Assembly: GCA_021014325.1 (NCBI GenBank)
Contig: CM037474.1
Span: forward strand, 21,012,488 to 21,076,487
DNA from: Plazaster borealis
Lineage: Eukaryota > Echinodermata > Asteroidea > Forcipulatida > Labidiasteridae
Direction of reading: 5' to 3'
Length of the DNA: 64,000 bases
The position numbers and the translations under genes are program-made. Under the pieces are notes generated by a model. The model did not search any database, was not told the DNA's origin, and worked only from the letters and a program-made list of their open reading frames with translations. Shown in pieces: positions 1 through 12,500 of the stretch. How positions within the stretch are numbered: the first letter of the stretch is position 1; the number at the start of each line of letters is the position of its first letter.

Positions 1-311
1 AACAAGCAACAGAGAGCTGTTGATAGTATAAAACATTGTAGGAAAGGCCCCCTCTGAAGTAACGTAGTTTTTGAGAAAGAGGTAATTTCTCACTAAAATA
101 ATAAAAACTTCTTGCAAGAATTTTTTTATTCCTACCTGAAAGCACACAAATTTGTACAACAAGGGTGTTTTTTCTTTCAACCTTTTTTTTGCAACTTCGA
201 TGACCAATTGAGCCCAAATTTTCACAGGCTTGTTATTTTATGCATATGTTGGGATACACCAAGTGAGAACACTGGTCTTTGACAATTACCAAACGTGTAT
301 GATGCCTTTAA
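1..311 (-). mobile_element. Family A TTAA inverted-repeat element, truncated by window edge
   Basis: It carries the family core (agctgttgatagtata, gaaagaggtaatttctc, caagtgagaacactggtc) and ends with caaacgtgtatgatgcctttaa, the family terminus. Its other end lies left of the window. Confidence 0.8.
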
Positions 312-652
312 GACCTCAGAACTCCAAAGTGTTAATTTCTACGAGCAAAAGGGATTCGTGTAGTTAGAAAACAGGAACTGACTTCATTGATGAACAGGGA
401 AAGAGGGTAGTGCATCAGGACCCAATGGGTCTTGAAAATTACAGATCACAGAACGGATCATTTAGCTCATGAGGATCTATGCATTCAATGGAATATCTTG
501 ATGATGGACTCTGTGGAAGGTGTTGATCATGATCACATAAAACATAACTGCCCACTACTGGGTCAATTTCCTGTGAAGTTACCTCTTCACTTACATTGTA
601 CATAGTAAATAACATACATCTATCAGCCAGCTTTTTATTTTGTGATGAGTGT

Positions 653-798
653 AAGGCCGTATCTGAATTGGTGATTACCGTTACGGCTACGACTGTTGCT
701 AATGGTGTTGCTAAGGACATCCTACACTTTAAGGCATGATGATGTGGAAAGCTAGCCGTAGTCGTAGCTGAAGCCGCCAAGTCGGACACGGCCTTAGT
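653..798. mobile_element. Small inverted-repeat element (family G)
   Basis: Ends are aaggccgtatctgaattgg / ccaagtcggacacggcctt, with repeated gtagccgta/tacggctac motifs inside. A related copy is at 18187. Confidence 0.65.
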
Positions 799-2794
799 AA
801 GGTCAACAGAACACTCAAATGGACTGTTCAGGGGTCGATTTCACAAAGCACTAAGATTCATCTTAAGATGAGTTGTCAGTATTACCATAGTGGTTTGTAT
901 TGTGAAATCACACTTTGCTTAGCAATTAAGATGGATTTGCACTTCAGATCAATCTTAACTCTTTGTGAAATCAAGCCCAGGTCTCATTAAAATACATGAT
1001 TTTGTTTCCATCTTATGGTTAAAAGTTCCCCCAAATATACGGTAAACAGTGAATATGCATGAGACTTGCATGCCAATATACCCTTTACATTGCACATCAT
1101 GCGGCCTCATTGTTCACAATTTTTGGGGTCAAATCAAACAGAAGACATGGTTTAAATTGGTGCTTCTACCGATCACAAGTACTTTTTAAAATTCACGCCA
1201 CTAAAACATTTTTACTCCATGGCACACACATTGATAGAGCATTATTGAACTACTTTATACATGGGGGGGGGGAGCCTAACATAGCGTAACAACATCTACA
1301 TGTATAGACCAATCCATTGTAGTTAATTTTCTATGTTCTCTACCAGTGTTTTCCGCCATTACTGGAACACTTTTACGCTTGTGTACGCGTAAGGTCAAGG
1401 CTTTAACTTGAGTCACGCTAGCATTGTGTATAGTTGCCTGAACATTACTGGTCAGAGATGCCCGTGAAACGTTCAACAAATGAACGCTGGGCGTATTTTG
1501 CAACCCAGTAATGGCATAAAACACTGGTACAGGACATCCACAATGGATTTGCTTATAGCTGACACAAAAGCACACCGAGTCCTTCCTAAGACATTCCATG
1601 TTTAAATTCTACAACTCTTAATGTAAGATTCCTAGTCAAAATGCCTACAGAGGTTACAGGACTACAAACATTTATTCTTGTTTCGATATTTACTGTAAAC
1701 TAATTAACAGTGATTATTACAGTCCAACCAAAATCAATCACGAAGAACCATCAACAGGTGTTGAAAATAAAATTCTAAATAATCAAACAACATTACAGGT
1801 TCTGTTTTCTTGATAATGGGACAATACATGCAATATGGGAATTCAAACAATCTTTCCATTTCATGTCGAATAACGTATATATCCGCCAAATTTTTCTGAA
1901 CTGGCTTACGGCAGACGTTTTTTCCTGCCTAGAGCAACTTTGGAAAGCTCTACATTTTTTGCAGTCATCCATCTGGACATTCCAGTGTGTAGCGTGCACA
2001 GACATGCACCTACCATGCTATGCTTCATTTCACCCATACAAAGAGGGGCACAAGGTACACTGGAACTTACGCTTTTTATCTTCCTTGCAGGGGTTATTGT
2101 GTAATTTATTTCAGACCTTTGTCCTTTTGGTATACAAATATGGCATGCAAGAATTCGGATCAATGGGAGGTAAGTTCAAGTGTTCCGAGATTCCAGCATA
2201 CCATAACAGATTATCGGTTGTGAATTACGGCCAAAGTTTTGTGATTCACTCATATTTTCTCACATGAGAAAAACAAATCCCTGTGCTTATTATGAGAACC
2301 TTTGTTGTCTTTCCTTTGTCACGTCAGGGTTGCATTGTGAAAGCGATATCTTCAAAGGAAAAGTAATACTCTGGAAGAATAATTCCGAAAAAAAAAACAG
2401 TGGGAGGCACGAAAAACTTTTCAGAGTACCGCCCCGAAGTGGTTAATTGGTGACTGGTTAACACAACAGGGACTCAATTCAAAAATATGCTTACCACACA
2501 CACTAGCTAAGCATGGCTAAATACCCCTCAACCAAAATGCCAATATAATGAACATTAGCCATGACTGGTTATTCGCTGCTACTTGCTTAGCAAATTAAAG
2601 TGTTGAGCAAAATTTTCTGCTAATGGCTTCGTGACATTGGTTCCACACTACATGTATAACGTGCATAATCATTCAAGTCTGTAAGCGGGAACATACATGC
2701 TTAACTTAGCTTTGTTGTGTATTCCATTTACTTACTTCAGCAGATACCTAAATGGGTAAACAAATAATAGACTAGCTTGAATTGCCTTAACAAA

Positions 2795-3118
2795 TTAAAA
2801 TAATAATAATAATATGCAGTTCTTACATAATGCTTTATCACACCAGAGGGTGTCTCAAAGTGCTAAATATTTTTTCTACAAGGTATGTGGAGCTATGTTC
2901 GAAATATAAGATTTATTTACATAGCACCGTGTAACAGTTCACAAGGTGCTGTGGCGCAATGTGCAGCCAACCATACCAGAAAACACTGGGGAAAACCCCT
3001 TCTCTTAAAAAAAGTGTACTGGGTTCTGATACGTGCATTACACAACACAGGCGACCTACGTCTTTACATCCCACCTGAAGGAAGAAGTAATAATCGTGAA
3101 GTGTCTTGCTTAACCTTT
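2795..3118 (-). mobile_element. tRNA-derived SINE, 5' truncated
   Basis: Reverse complement of the shared body (acaaggtgctgtggcgcaat, cagaaaacactggggaaaac). An A/T microsatellite (aataataataat) marks its 3' end. Confidence 0.7.
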
Positions 3119-3478
3119 TAGCACGCATACCGCCCGCAAACCGCCCTGCTTGTTACTCTGCAAACCACCCCTCGAAGTTTGACAAGTTGTATTTTGAGTT
3201 TTACATATGCGATTGAAACGCAGCATGCGATATGGTATTTTGGCTGGTCACCTTATTCTGGGAAGCAAAATTGTACTATGCTCTGCTACTTTTTTGTTGC
3301 TTAAGCATCACCATAAAATGTGAACAGCCAGTGGACCTAGCAAGTTAGCAGCTGAACAATCTAAGGTCTGAAAGCTCGTTTCAACAATCCTATATAAGGC
3401 CTACACTGTATACATTATTTTGATGAGTTTTTATGAGTGTATGTCTGCCAGTGACATACTGAAGTTACATTTTCTCAC

Positions 3479-3565
3479 CTGAGTTTGTTTCATGGCTTCC
3501 TTTAAGCTATTGTGAATATCACGCTCTTCATCCAGCTTAGATTTTAGGGTCACCATCTCCGTTGC
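3479..3565 (-). CDS. Coiled-coil gene exon (ATEMVTLKSKLDEERD...)
   Basis: The acceptor is ttgtgacattccag and the donor CAG|gtgaga. It encodes 29 phase 0-0 codons, ATEMVTLKSKLDEERDIHNS and LKEAMKQTQ. The strong donor shows that at least one more exon follows to the left. Confidence 0.72.
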
Positions 3566-6500
3566 CTGGAATGTCACAACAAAGTAAAAACACTTTGAAC
3601 AAAATTGGTCCATCACAAGAATTTGAATACTTCAGGGTTTGTCCTTAACTTTTTTAGTGACTCTCCAACGAGATCAGTTAGCTTGTTATTTCATCAGTCC
3701 GTCAGCTTTTTCACTAGTCCATACTTTGTATAAAAAAGGGATGCTTTTCAACACTGAGCTAGCTAGCTGGACCACTTGGAGTGAATTCTGACTGGTCCTC
3801 AAGTGTTTTAACTTGCATCTGGCCAGCGGACCACTGTTAAGGAAGAACAGTACTGGGTAGATAATTTTAAAACTCAGAATAATAAAACAAATTGAGGGTG
3901 TCAGGGCTGGAAATTAACACTGGACCGCAGGCCCGAGGCCAGTGATTTTAGCCTTGGGCCCGTAAACTCAGGACCGAACAAGTCCGGTGGTCTTGTGTTT
4001 TTCAAGACTAACAGTACCTCACTGTGTAATAATATCTTTAAATATATTTCAATTGGTAAATATCTTTCAATTGTGTTGAGTATTGAAGCATACTTAATAC
4101 CATAAGACAAAATTAATGCACTATTTTCTTAGTGCTTGTTCAAAGAAAAAAAATTTCACATGTACATATTCAACTGCGTAGAAAGTTCTTCTTATTATAT
4201 TCTGGTCTTGTGAAATAAATGCTGGTTCAGTAAATACTGTAACCTAATGGCCCTGTGGTCTTGTGGATTTGTCCCTTAAATTTAAGCCGTGGGTGTTTGT
4301 TTACCAGAGAAGCAGCCTTTTGCTCCATGGAATCTTTGACAGCCTTGTAAGCGTTGGCATTCTCCATTGCTTCAGTTAGCTGTTGACGGAGTAAGATCAC
4401 TTCAGAAGACACTGTCAAGACAAAAAAAGCGGTCAATAGGGTCAATCTGAAAATATTGGAAGGAAATCAAAAAAAGGGCTGCAGCAGCTTATGGAAAATG
4501 GATCCCTCTTTCCTTAGGATAATAATGACGTCTTGTATAGCGCCGGTATCCACAAAAGTGCTCATAGCGCTTGCTCCATTAATAAAGTTTCTCTGTGGAT
4601 GTCTTCCAATGGTGCACATGCAAGAAAAAAATGTTTCATAAAAACGGCAGCAGAATAAGCAGTAATCCCAAATCTCTATCGAAGATATTCTCTTCTGAGG
4701 TGGGTCCAATAATACATCAGCTACTGGTTCTTAAATACTGTCATATTCCTTGGAAAGCAAACGGTAAGTCGTTTTAAGTACGGGCAGTACTTGAACCGTA
4801 TGATTCTTTTCGAACAGGAGATACAACATCGAAAACTATGTATTAAGGCATTTTCCTATAGCTATTTTGTTTTTTTATCAAGTATTTTATATAGAGCAGA
4901 TTAATCACTGTAAATAATCACTGTTAATATTATTGATTGATTGTTGATTTTTGTTATTGAAGAAGATATGATACATTTTCTCATTATTATTGAGTATTAT
5001 ATTTTTCTGGTAATGAAACCAAGGGACCCTCAAAAGCACTAGAATAGCACTGTGACCTGTAGGCCTGAAGATACCTGTGCAGAGAAGATGTTGAAGAAAT
5101 GTCAGTTTTAGATGTGGGAGGAAAACCCAATATGCAAATCATCAGGTAGGGACTGAAAACCCAATCCACATGCAAGGCTCAGGTTTCTGGAGGAGTAAAC
5201 TTATTCCTATCCTCTTAATTTTCTATAAACACACAATGTAACCAACAGTGAAAATTTAATCAAGCTTAAAGGATCATGTTTTATTGATAAACAAAATATA
5301 TATATTTAGCATAACATGGCTGAGCGGTCTAGTGCGCCGAACTCAAGTTCTGGTGGTTAAGTCATCGGGTTGTCCTCGAGCAAGATGCTTTACTGTAATT
5401 GCTTCTCTTCACCCAGGGATATATATAGGTGCATGCGAGGGTAGAGGTTGATATTGTCAGAAAAAGCCTTTGGAGCACCACGGCAGCCTAGGGCTGTATA
5501 CTCCCCAGGGAGCTGAGAAAGATTACCGGAATATTTGATCAGGGCACTGATGTAAAGCGCATTGATACGTTATTGTCAATGCGGGATATCAGAACTTGTT
5601 ATTATTATTTATTATTACTTTTTGTTAAGTTCATGTTCACATCGGGCTAATTTTGATTGCTGCGGTCAAAATAGGCAACATTAATTGTGGAGGCTTTCAG
5701 GAGCTGTTTTCTTGACTCTGACAATCAGATGAAAATAATTCTCTAGAGGATTGGTACTAGTAGAACTTTATGACAAGTGAGCTCTCAGATTGAAACAAAT
5801 ATTTGTTGTTGATGATGATAACCAAGGTACGTGAACTTCGTCTTTAATTTAGATTATGGCAAGACACTCCCAATGACAAGTTATTTTAGTCAACCCAGAA
5901 GCCAGAATGATTGAATTTCAAATACTCCAAATTACTTACATAGAGATCTATCTTCTTCTCCTCGTTTACGGTTTTCATCACCTCCTTCCGATGGTTGCTA
6001 TTAAAAAACAAAAAGGCAACAAAATTAAATCAGACAAAAGCCAAGGATCAAGTTGGCAGATACTGGTGATTAATGTCCATTACTAGTTGTAGTAAATTGA
6101 GATACTACTTTTTGTCTGACACAAAAAAATCATCTTGAGTAATTTCTAGGCAAAAAGGAATTATGAACATACTGAACACAGGGCTTGAATTTGGTGAAAA
6201 GAAGCACAAGACCGCTGAGCTTGGAGCTCAAAATTTTTTACGGGACCAGCAATTTTGTTTACAAGACTAGAATCATACTATGAGGAAAACACTTTCTACA
6301 CTTGTGTAATAATTTTTAAAATCAACAGAAATGAAAGATATTTAACAGACTCAAAGTCAACATTTTAATGTAACTTTTTAAATTGAAGATGAGGTGAGGT
6401 ATTCGTATTAAAAAACACAAGACTGTCGGATTGTCCAGCTGTAACTTTACTAGCCCAACACTAAAAACGCTGGCTCGGGCCTGAGGTCCAGTATAAATTT

Positions 6501-9500
6501 CCAGACCTGCATACACATTTCAGCTGAATTAAACTCAATGCCATGTGGCAAAAACACAGTTCCGATTTGAATCGTTTTTGTTAAATTACTTTAAATAAAA
6601 ACTAACCACTCCGTGCTGAAGTTTGTCATTTTCTTTTTTCAATTCTTCTGCATACCACTTTTCCTCCTAGCAGAAAATAAAATAACATCACATCAAGACC
6701 AAACACCCTTCCACTAAAAAATCTAAATACAAACAGGCATTTACTTTTAGAAATTATCTTTGTTTTTACTATTACAACAGTTAATCACTGTGTTGTGGGC
6801 ATTTCGTGGCATGTTGTGGCTGAGAGGTCAAGCGCACTGGACTCCAGCCTTTGTGCTTCTGATCAACAGAGTTTACATTGTATGTTCAAGTCCCGGTCTT
6901 GACACTTGTGTCCTTAAGCAAGATACTCAACCATTATTGCTTCGTCCTATGGATGGGACGTAAAGCCGTAGGTCCCAAGTGTTGTGTAATGCACGTAAAG
7001 GCACCCAGTTGCACTTTCGCTAAGAGCAGGGGTTCGCCCAAGTGTTTCTGGCAGTGGCTGCTGAGTGCGCCGCAGCACATTGTAAACCCTTATAAGGTGT
7101 CACATAAATCGGTGTCATAATTCACAAACTTCAAAACCTGTCTTAAAAGTAATTATCTTTGTTCCAGCGCCTTGAGTACCTTATTGGTAGCTACGTCAAT
7201 ATATAACGGTATAATTATTATTTATATTTCTTGGACCTGCGTACCTTTAGTGACACTCGTAGATCTTCTAATTCTTGTCTCAATGTCAATATATCTCCAT
7301 CCCTTTTAAAATAAAGACACATAATGAATTGGCAATTTATTATTTGTGGCATATTGAGAGGGATAAGCCATTCTGGCCTGTATTGGAAGTTAACAAACTG
7401 CTACTACAAGGGAAGCACTTTTCCAGTGCCTAATATTGCCAAGTGTATTCTATTGTTTTATTGTTTATTTATTGTATGGTTTATTCAACCACAAGGCTGA
7501 CACTATTCATATTTACATAGTTTGAAATTCAACTGAATATGGCAGACATTTGGTAGGAAACTTTTAATGCCAAGTGTCTGCAATGATTTTCTGAACCTCA
7601 CTTTAAAAATGTCAACAAAAGTAGCTCATAAACTATTTCGTCTATGAGAGAATTTCTATGTAACTGATGTAAATCTTGAACGGACAAGACAGTTTTATTA
7701 AGGAACCAAACCTTACCTGTTCTGTCATGACAGAGATGTAACAAAACAGTCGTTCCATGGATGCAAAAACAAAACACACAAAGCATTGGATTAATATTTA
7801 TTTTAAAAAGATCTTTATCATTTCTTATGACCAAGTAGGTTTTTTCTAAAATGAAACATAGAAGTTTCACGGCAAGAACAACCCAATCTTAATGGCACTG
7901 AACACGTTTGGTAATTGTCAAAGACCAGTGTTCTCACTTGGTGTATCCCAACATATGCATAAAATAACAAGCCTGTGAAAATTTGGGCTCAATTGGTCAT
8001 CAAAGTTGCAAGAAAATGATGAAAGAAAAAACACCCTTGTTGTACAAATTTGTGTGCTTTCAGATAGCAATAAAAGGCTTCTTGCAAGAAGTCTTTTATT
8101 AATTTAGTGAGAAATTACCTCTTTCTCAAAAACTACGTTACTTCAGAGGAAGTCGTTTCTCACAATGTTTTATACTATCAACAGCTCTCTGTTGCTCGTT
8201 ACCAAGTCAGTTTTTATGCTAATATATATTTTGAGTAATTACCAAACGTGTACAGTGCCTTTAAACTACTGAAATATAGAAGTTTCACAGGAAGAACAAC
8301 ATAATCTTAAAGTACTTGCCTTCGCATTTCTTATCAAAAACTTTGATACTTAGAATTTCTTATGTTTATGTTAATCTCTGATTACTCGTATTTAGCATAA
8401 ATGCATTGTGTTTATTTGTTATTAACAGCCAGTCAATTGATCTGTAAACAATCAATATATTGATTGCTTCGTTCTCATAAGGGCAAGGCAGTTTCTCCTC
8501 AGTAGGGCACCTCTAGTCTGTGAGAGACATGTAAATTGTAATGGAATATTTTGTGAAGCACCAAGGCGTATGAATAGGGGCATGAAGGCAATTGCCTCCG
8601 TTAAGTATCAGGTCTGCAAGGGGCACCAAGGCAATAACCAGGGGCATGGAGGCAATTGCCTCCCAGTGCCTCCATGAAGTATCAGGTCTGCAAGGGGCAC
8701 CAAGGCAATAACCAGGGGCATGGAGGCAATTGCCTCCCAGTGCCTCCATGAAGTATCAGGTCTGCAGGGGGCATCCTAGCCTGACTATCTGACTACCTGA
8801 CTATCATTTCTGCAAGGGGCACCAAGGCAATAACCAGGGGCATGGAGGCAATTGCCTCCCAGTGCCTCCATGAAGTATCAGGTCTGCAAGGGGCACCAAG
8901 GCAATAACCAGGGGCATGGAGGCAATTGCCTCCCAGTGCCTCCATGAAGTATCAGGTCTGCAAGGGGCACCAAGGCAATAACCAGGGGCATGGAGGCAAT
9001 TGCCTCCAAGTGCCTCCATGAAGTATCAGGTCTGCAAGGGGCACCAAGGCAATAACCAGGGGCATGGAGGCAATTGCCTCCCAGTGCCTCCATGAAGTAT
9101 CAGGTCTGCAAGGGGCACCAAGGCAATAACCAGGGGCATGGAGGCAATTGCCTCCCAGTGCCTCCATGAAGTATCAGGTCTGCAAGGGGCACCAAGGCAA
9201 TAACCAGGGGCATGGAGGCAATTGCCTCCCAGTGCCTCCATGAAGTATCAGGCCTGCAGGGGGCATCCTAGCCTGACTATCTGACTACCTGACAATCATT
9301 TCTGCAAGGGGCACCAAGGCAATAACCAGGGGCATGGAGGCAATTGCCTCCCAGTGCCTCCATGAAGTATCAGGCCTGCAGGGGGCATCCTAGCCTGACT
9401 ATCTGACGTCACATTTCGAGGCTTGGAATAACGCCAGATACCAGCCTGACCGATGTTGCCAGATTTACCTTTGACCTCGCATTACATGTACACATTTTAT

Positions 9501-12500
9501 AGTGAATAAAACAACACTACATCGATGTACACAACATAATGCACACGCTGCATGCAGACGATCAAAAGTGCAAGCTGACAAATTACATCACCTCGAAACA
9601 ATCATAACTCAGATATGGAAAGCTTACGTCACAGCACGTTTATCCAATGAAATCATTGTATCCAATGAAATCATTGGGCCTGTTAAAACAGTGTCTGTCT
9701 TTATCCGCACGGATAAAGACAGGGGACCAGTCTAGGGGCACCCATGACTGAACCAATTAGTAGTGCTTAACGATGAGATTATGTAAGGTCACAGCTACCT
9801 GTTACCAGTTAATCAACAGAGATGAACACCAACCTTTGATGAATGGCTCCCTGGGGATTCAACCTTAGGAGGTGTAGTGAGATCCTCTTGAAGACTGGGA
9901 GAGTTATGAACCGATTCCCAATGCAGTTGAAGCTTCTCAGGTGAAGACAGGGTGGCCATACACACCGGACAAATAAAGCCCTGTCCCCCAAAAAATAATG
10001 ATAAATAAATCCAAAGCAGTGAAAATATTGTTGATCATTACGGACCACAAATTTGAAAAAGAATTATTTAGATTATTATAATATTAAAGCTAATAATATT
10101 TCTGGTAATGTAACCAAGGATGCCTCGTAAGTGAACTAAATCACTGCAGCTTGCAAGCCTGAGGAAACCTTCAAACAAGGGTATAAAATGATAATAATAA
10201 TAATGCCATCTTGCCTCTTGTTCTCCTGATTCAGCCACTGGACGAGACTGTTGGGAAGTGTTGCCTGATGATCTACCAGCCTGTTTGACAATGACAAATG
10301 GGAACAAATATTTATTAGCTTTTTCACAAGGCATGTTCATACAAAGAGATAAGGTTTCTGGCTGGTGCAATGGTTTCTGAGCTGTCTCCGACTGTGGAGC
10401 CTACATGCAAGTCCAATCACATTTTAAAGGGTCTGTATACGTTTGGTATTTACTCATAACATTAATGGCAATAAAAACTTACTTTGCAAGAAGTACAGCA
10501 GCTTCTGATAGTATAAAGCATTTTGAGAAACTTTTCACTTTGAAGTAATGTGGTTATGGAAAAAGATATCAGTTTTTATCCAAACAAATTTGAATCTGAG
10601 AAGCGTTTCTGTCAGAAACGTTTCTCAGATTGTAATAATGATAATAATAATAATAAGACTTGTAATGCGCACATATCCACCCTGCTGGGTGTTCAAGGCG
10701 CAGAAGATTATTCTTCCTGCATGGATATAACCGCTCCAGATTTTCAGCAATGTCTGAAAAACGCTACCACCTTTTGAAATGAAATGTTCACAGGTTAGTT
10801 TTATGGTACATGTGTATATATCTATAACTATATAGGATCGAAACAAACAGTGGGTTCCATTACCAAAAAAATACAAACCCTTTAACAATCGGACCAGAAA
10901 TATAGATGACTTTAAAGTATCAACCAACATAGGATCGGAATAATGATATAACAAAATACCATTCATAAGGTGTACTAAGATAACAAGGGTTGGACAAGTT
11001 ACCGAATCTGACCTCTACTTTTTAAGGTCGCTTGTGTGATTCACCATCTCATCTTCCTATAGGCCTACTGTGCAGAAACGTCCTCTGAAGTATACTCACA
11101 CTTGACAGAAACACCAGGGTGAACCCCTTCTCTTAACCCTAAAGAACCCAAGTCCTACAATATCCTCATTGCCAAAGTGCAGGATTTCGAAGGATTTGGG
11201 CTATTACTATTAGGGATCTGCAACACAGGAGGATTTCGAAGGATTTGGGCTAAAATGAGTTTTTGTTAGGGTAGGATTTCGCAGGACTTGGGCTATCAGG
11301 CTGTTTTTACATAGGAGGATTTTGAAGGATTTAGGTATTATGCAGCTTAGCCAAAATAGGATTCTGAAGGTTTTGGGCTTTTAGGGGTGGAAAGCCGAGC
11401 ACCTAAAGTAAATCACAAAGTTGACTCCCTAACTTCTGTCTCAAAAGGATTTTGAAGGATTTGGGCTAATATGTATACTACAATAAGTCGAAGGATATCG
11501 AAGGATTTGGGCACTTTAGGTTTATGACAACTTTAATCTGAAGGATATCGAAGGATTTGGGCAGTATGTCTACCCAAGGGCCTAGTCTGTTAGGGTTAAT
11601 GATAAGTGTAGCCCCATAAATAGTGCCAACATGCTGGACTCCCTCCACTTCTTGGCCCTAGATAGCATCAGGAACTGTGATGATCTTTCGAACGGAAACT
11701 CATTTTGTTTGCAGAATTTTAGCCCCCATCGTTCACTGACCTAGACTACAGCAAAATTGTGTCGAGTACAGTAAAACGATTTTGTGCAAGCTTGTTTTGG
11801 TGTTATTTTAGGAAGCATCTCCAAGCTGACAATCATTCATTTAAACATTGTCAGCACCATGATGTTTAAATGAGTGATGTGTGATGACAAACTGTATGAC
11901 CTCGCTATTTTAGTTAGGGGTCATTCACAGTTATCAACATTTTCACAAGCGTACAAACCGTACACTTTTTCAATAGTAATTATGAGAATGTGTGTAGGCC
12001 TTCTCAAAGAGCAAGTTGTCAAGATCGTTGATATTTTTGCAAAAGTTCACACTCAAAATCATTTGATTTTCCCCCAGACATGCCAGAACTTGTGATGTTT
12101 TTAAAACTAAAACCAACAGACGGTTATCGGCAAGTACGGTCAGACAGTAGCATTCGATTGGTAAGTTTCATGATCGAGAACATAGCAGAATTTAAGTTTC
12201 AGAAGGGGCATTTATTTATGGGGCTAGTTAGTTCGGTGTTCGGTTAGCCCTGGTAGGACGTCAGTCAGTGCCACTGCACTGACGTCCTGGGTATAAAGAT
12301 CCTTTACAATGCGAACAAAATTTCGAGTAACATTTTAAAATATTTTTACCTAATTTGAGAAGCTGAAACTCCATTCACTTATTCTTGGTGCCTTTAATTA
12401 CACTTTTGCTGAGTTCAAAACCTATCAAATACATCCATGAATGACATTATTTCCGAAAATAAGTCCAAGTTGTACACTGGCGCTGTGACTCCGTCGTGTT

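Larger units (their letters stand above)
312..3478. other. Downstream intron or 3' region of the coiled-coil gene
   Basis: The gene must continue here or beyond the left edge, because its last assembled exon ends in a donor. I found no exon with a convincing acceptor, donor, phase and coiled-coil content. The stretch holds a family G element, a SINE and short unrelated ORFs. Confidence 0.5.

Noticed and set aside
1906..2005. Possible next exon of the coiled-coil gene (ctggaatgtccag acceptor)
   Set aside because: The downstream donor is poor and the encoded text (MDDCKKCRAFQSC or WMTAKNVELSKVALG) is not convincing coiled coil.
8513..9241. Five overlapping minus-strand ORFs giving near-identical MEALGGNCLHAPGYCLGAPC proteins
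   Set aside because: They are readings of the 74-bp satellite. The period is not divisible by three, so the same text recurs in shifted frames. No splice or gene context supports coding.
8583..9413. CRISPR-like regular array
   Set aside because: The unit is a contiguous 74-bp satellite without unique spacers, in a eukaryotic intron.
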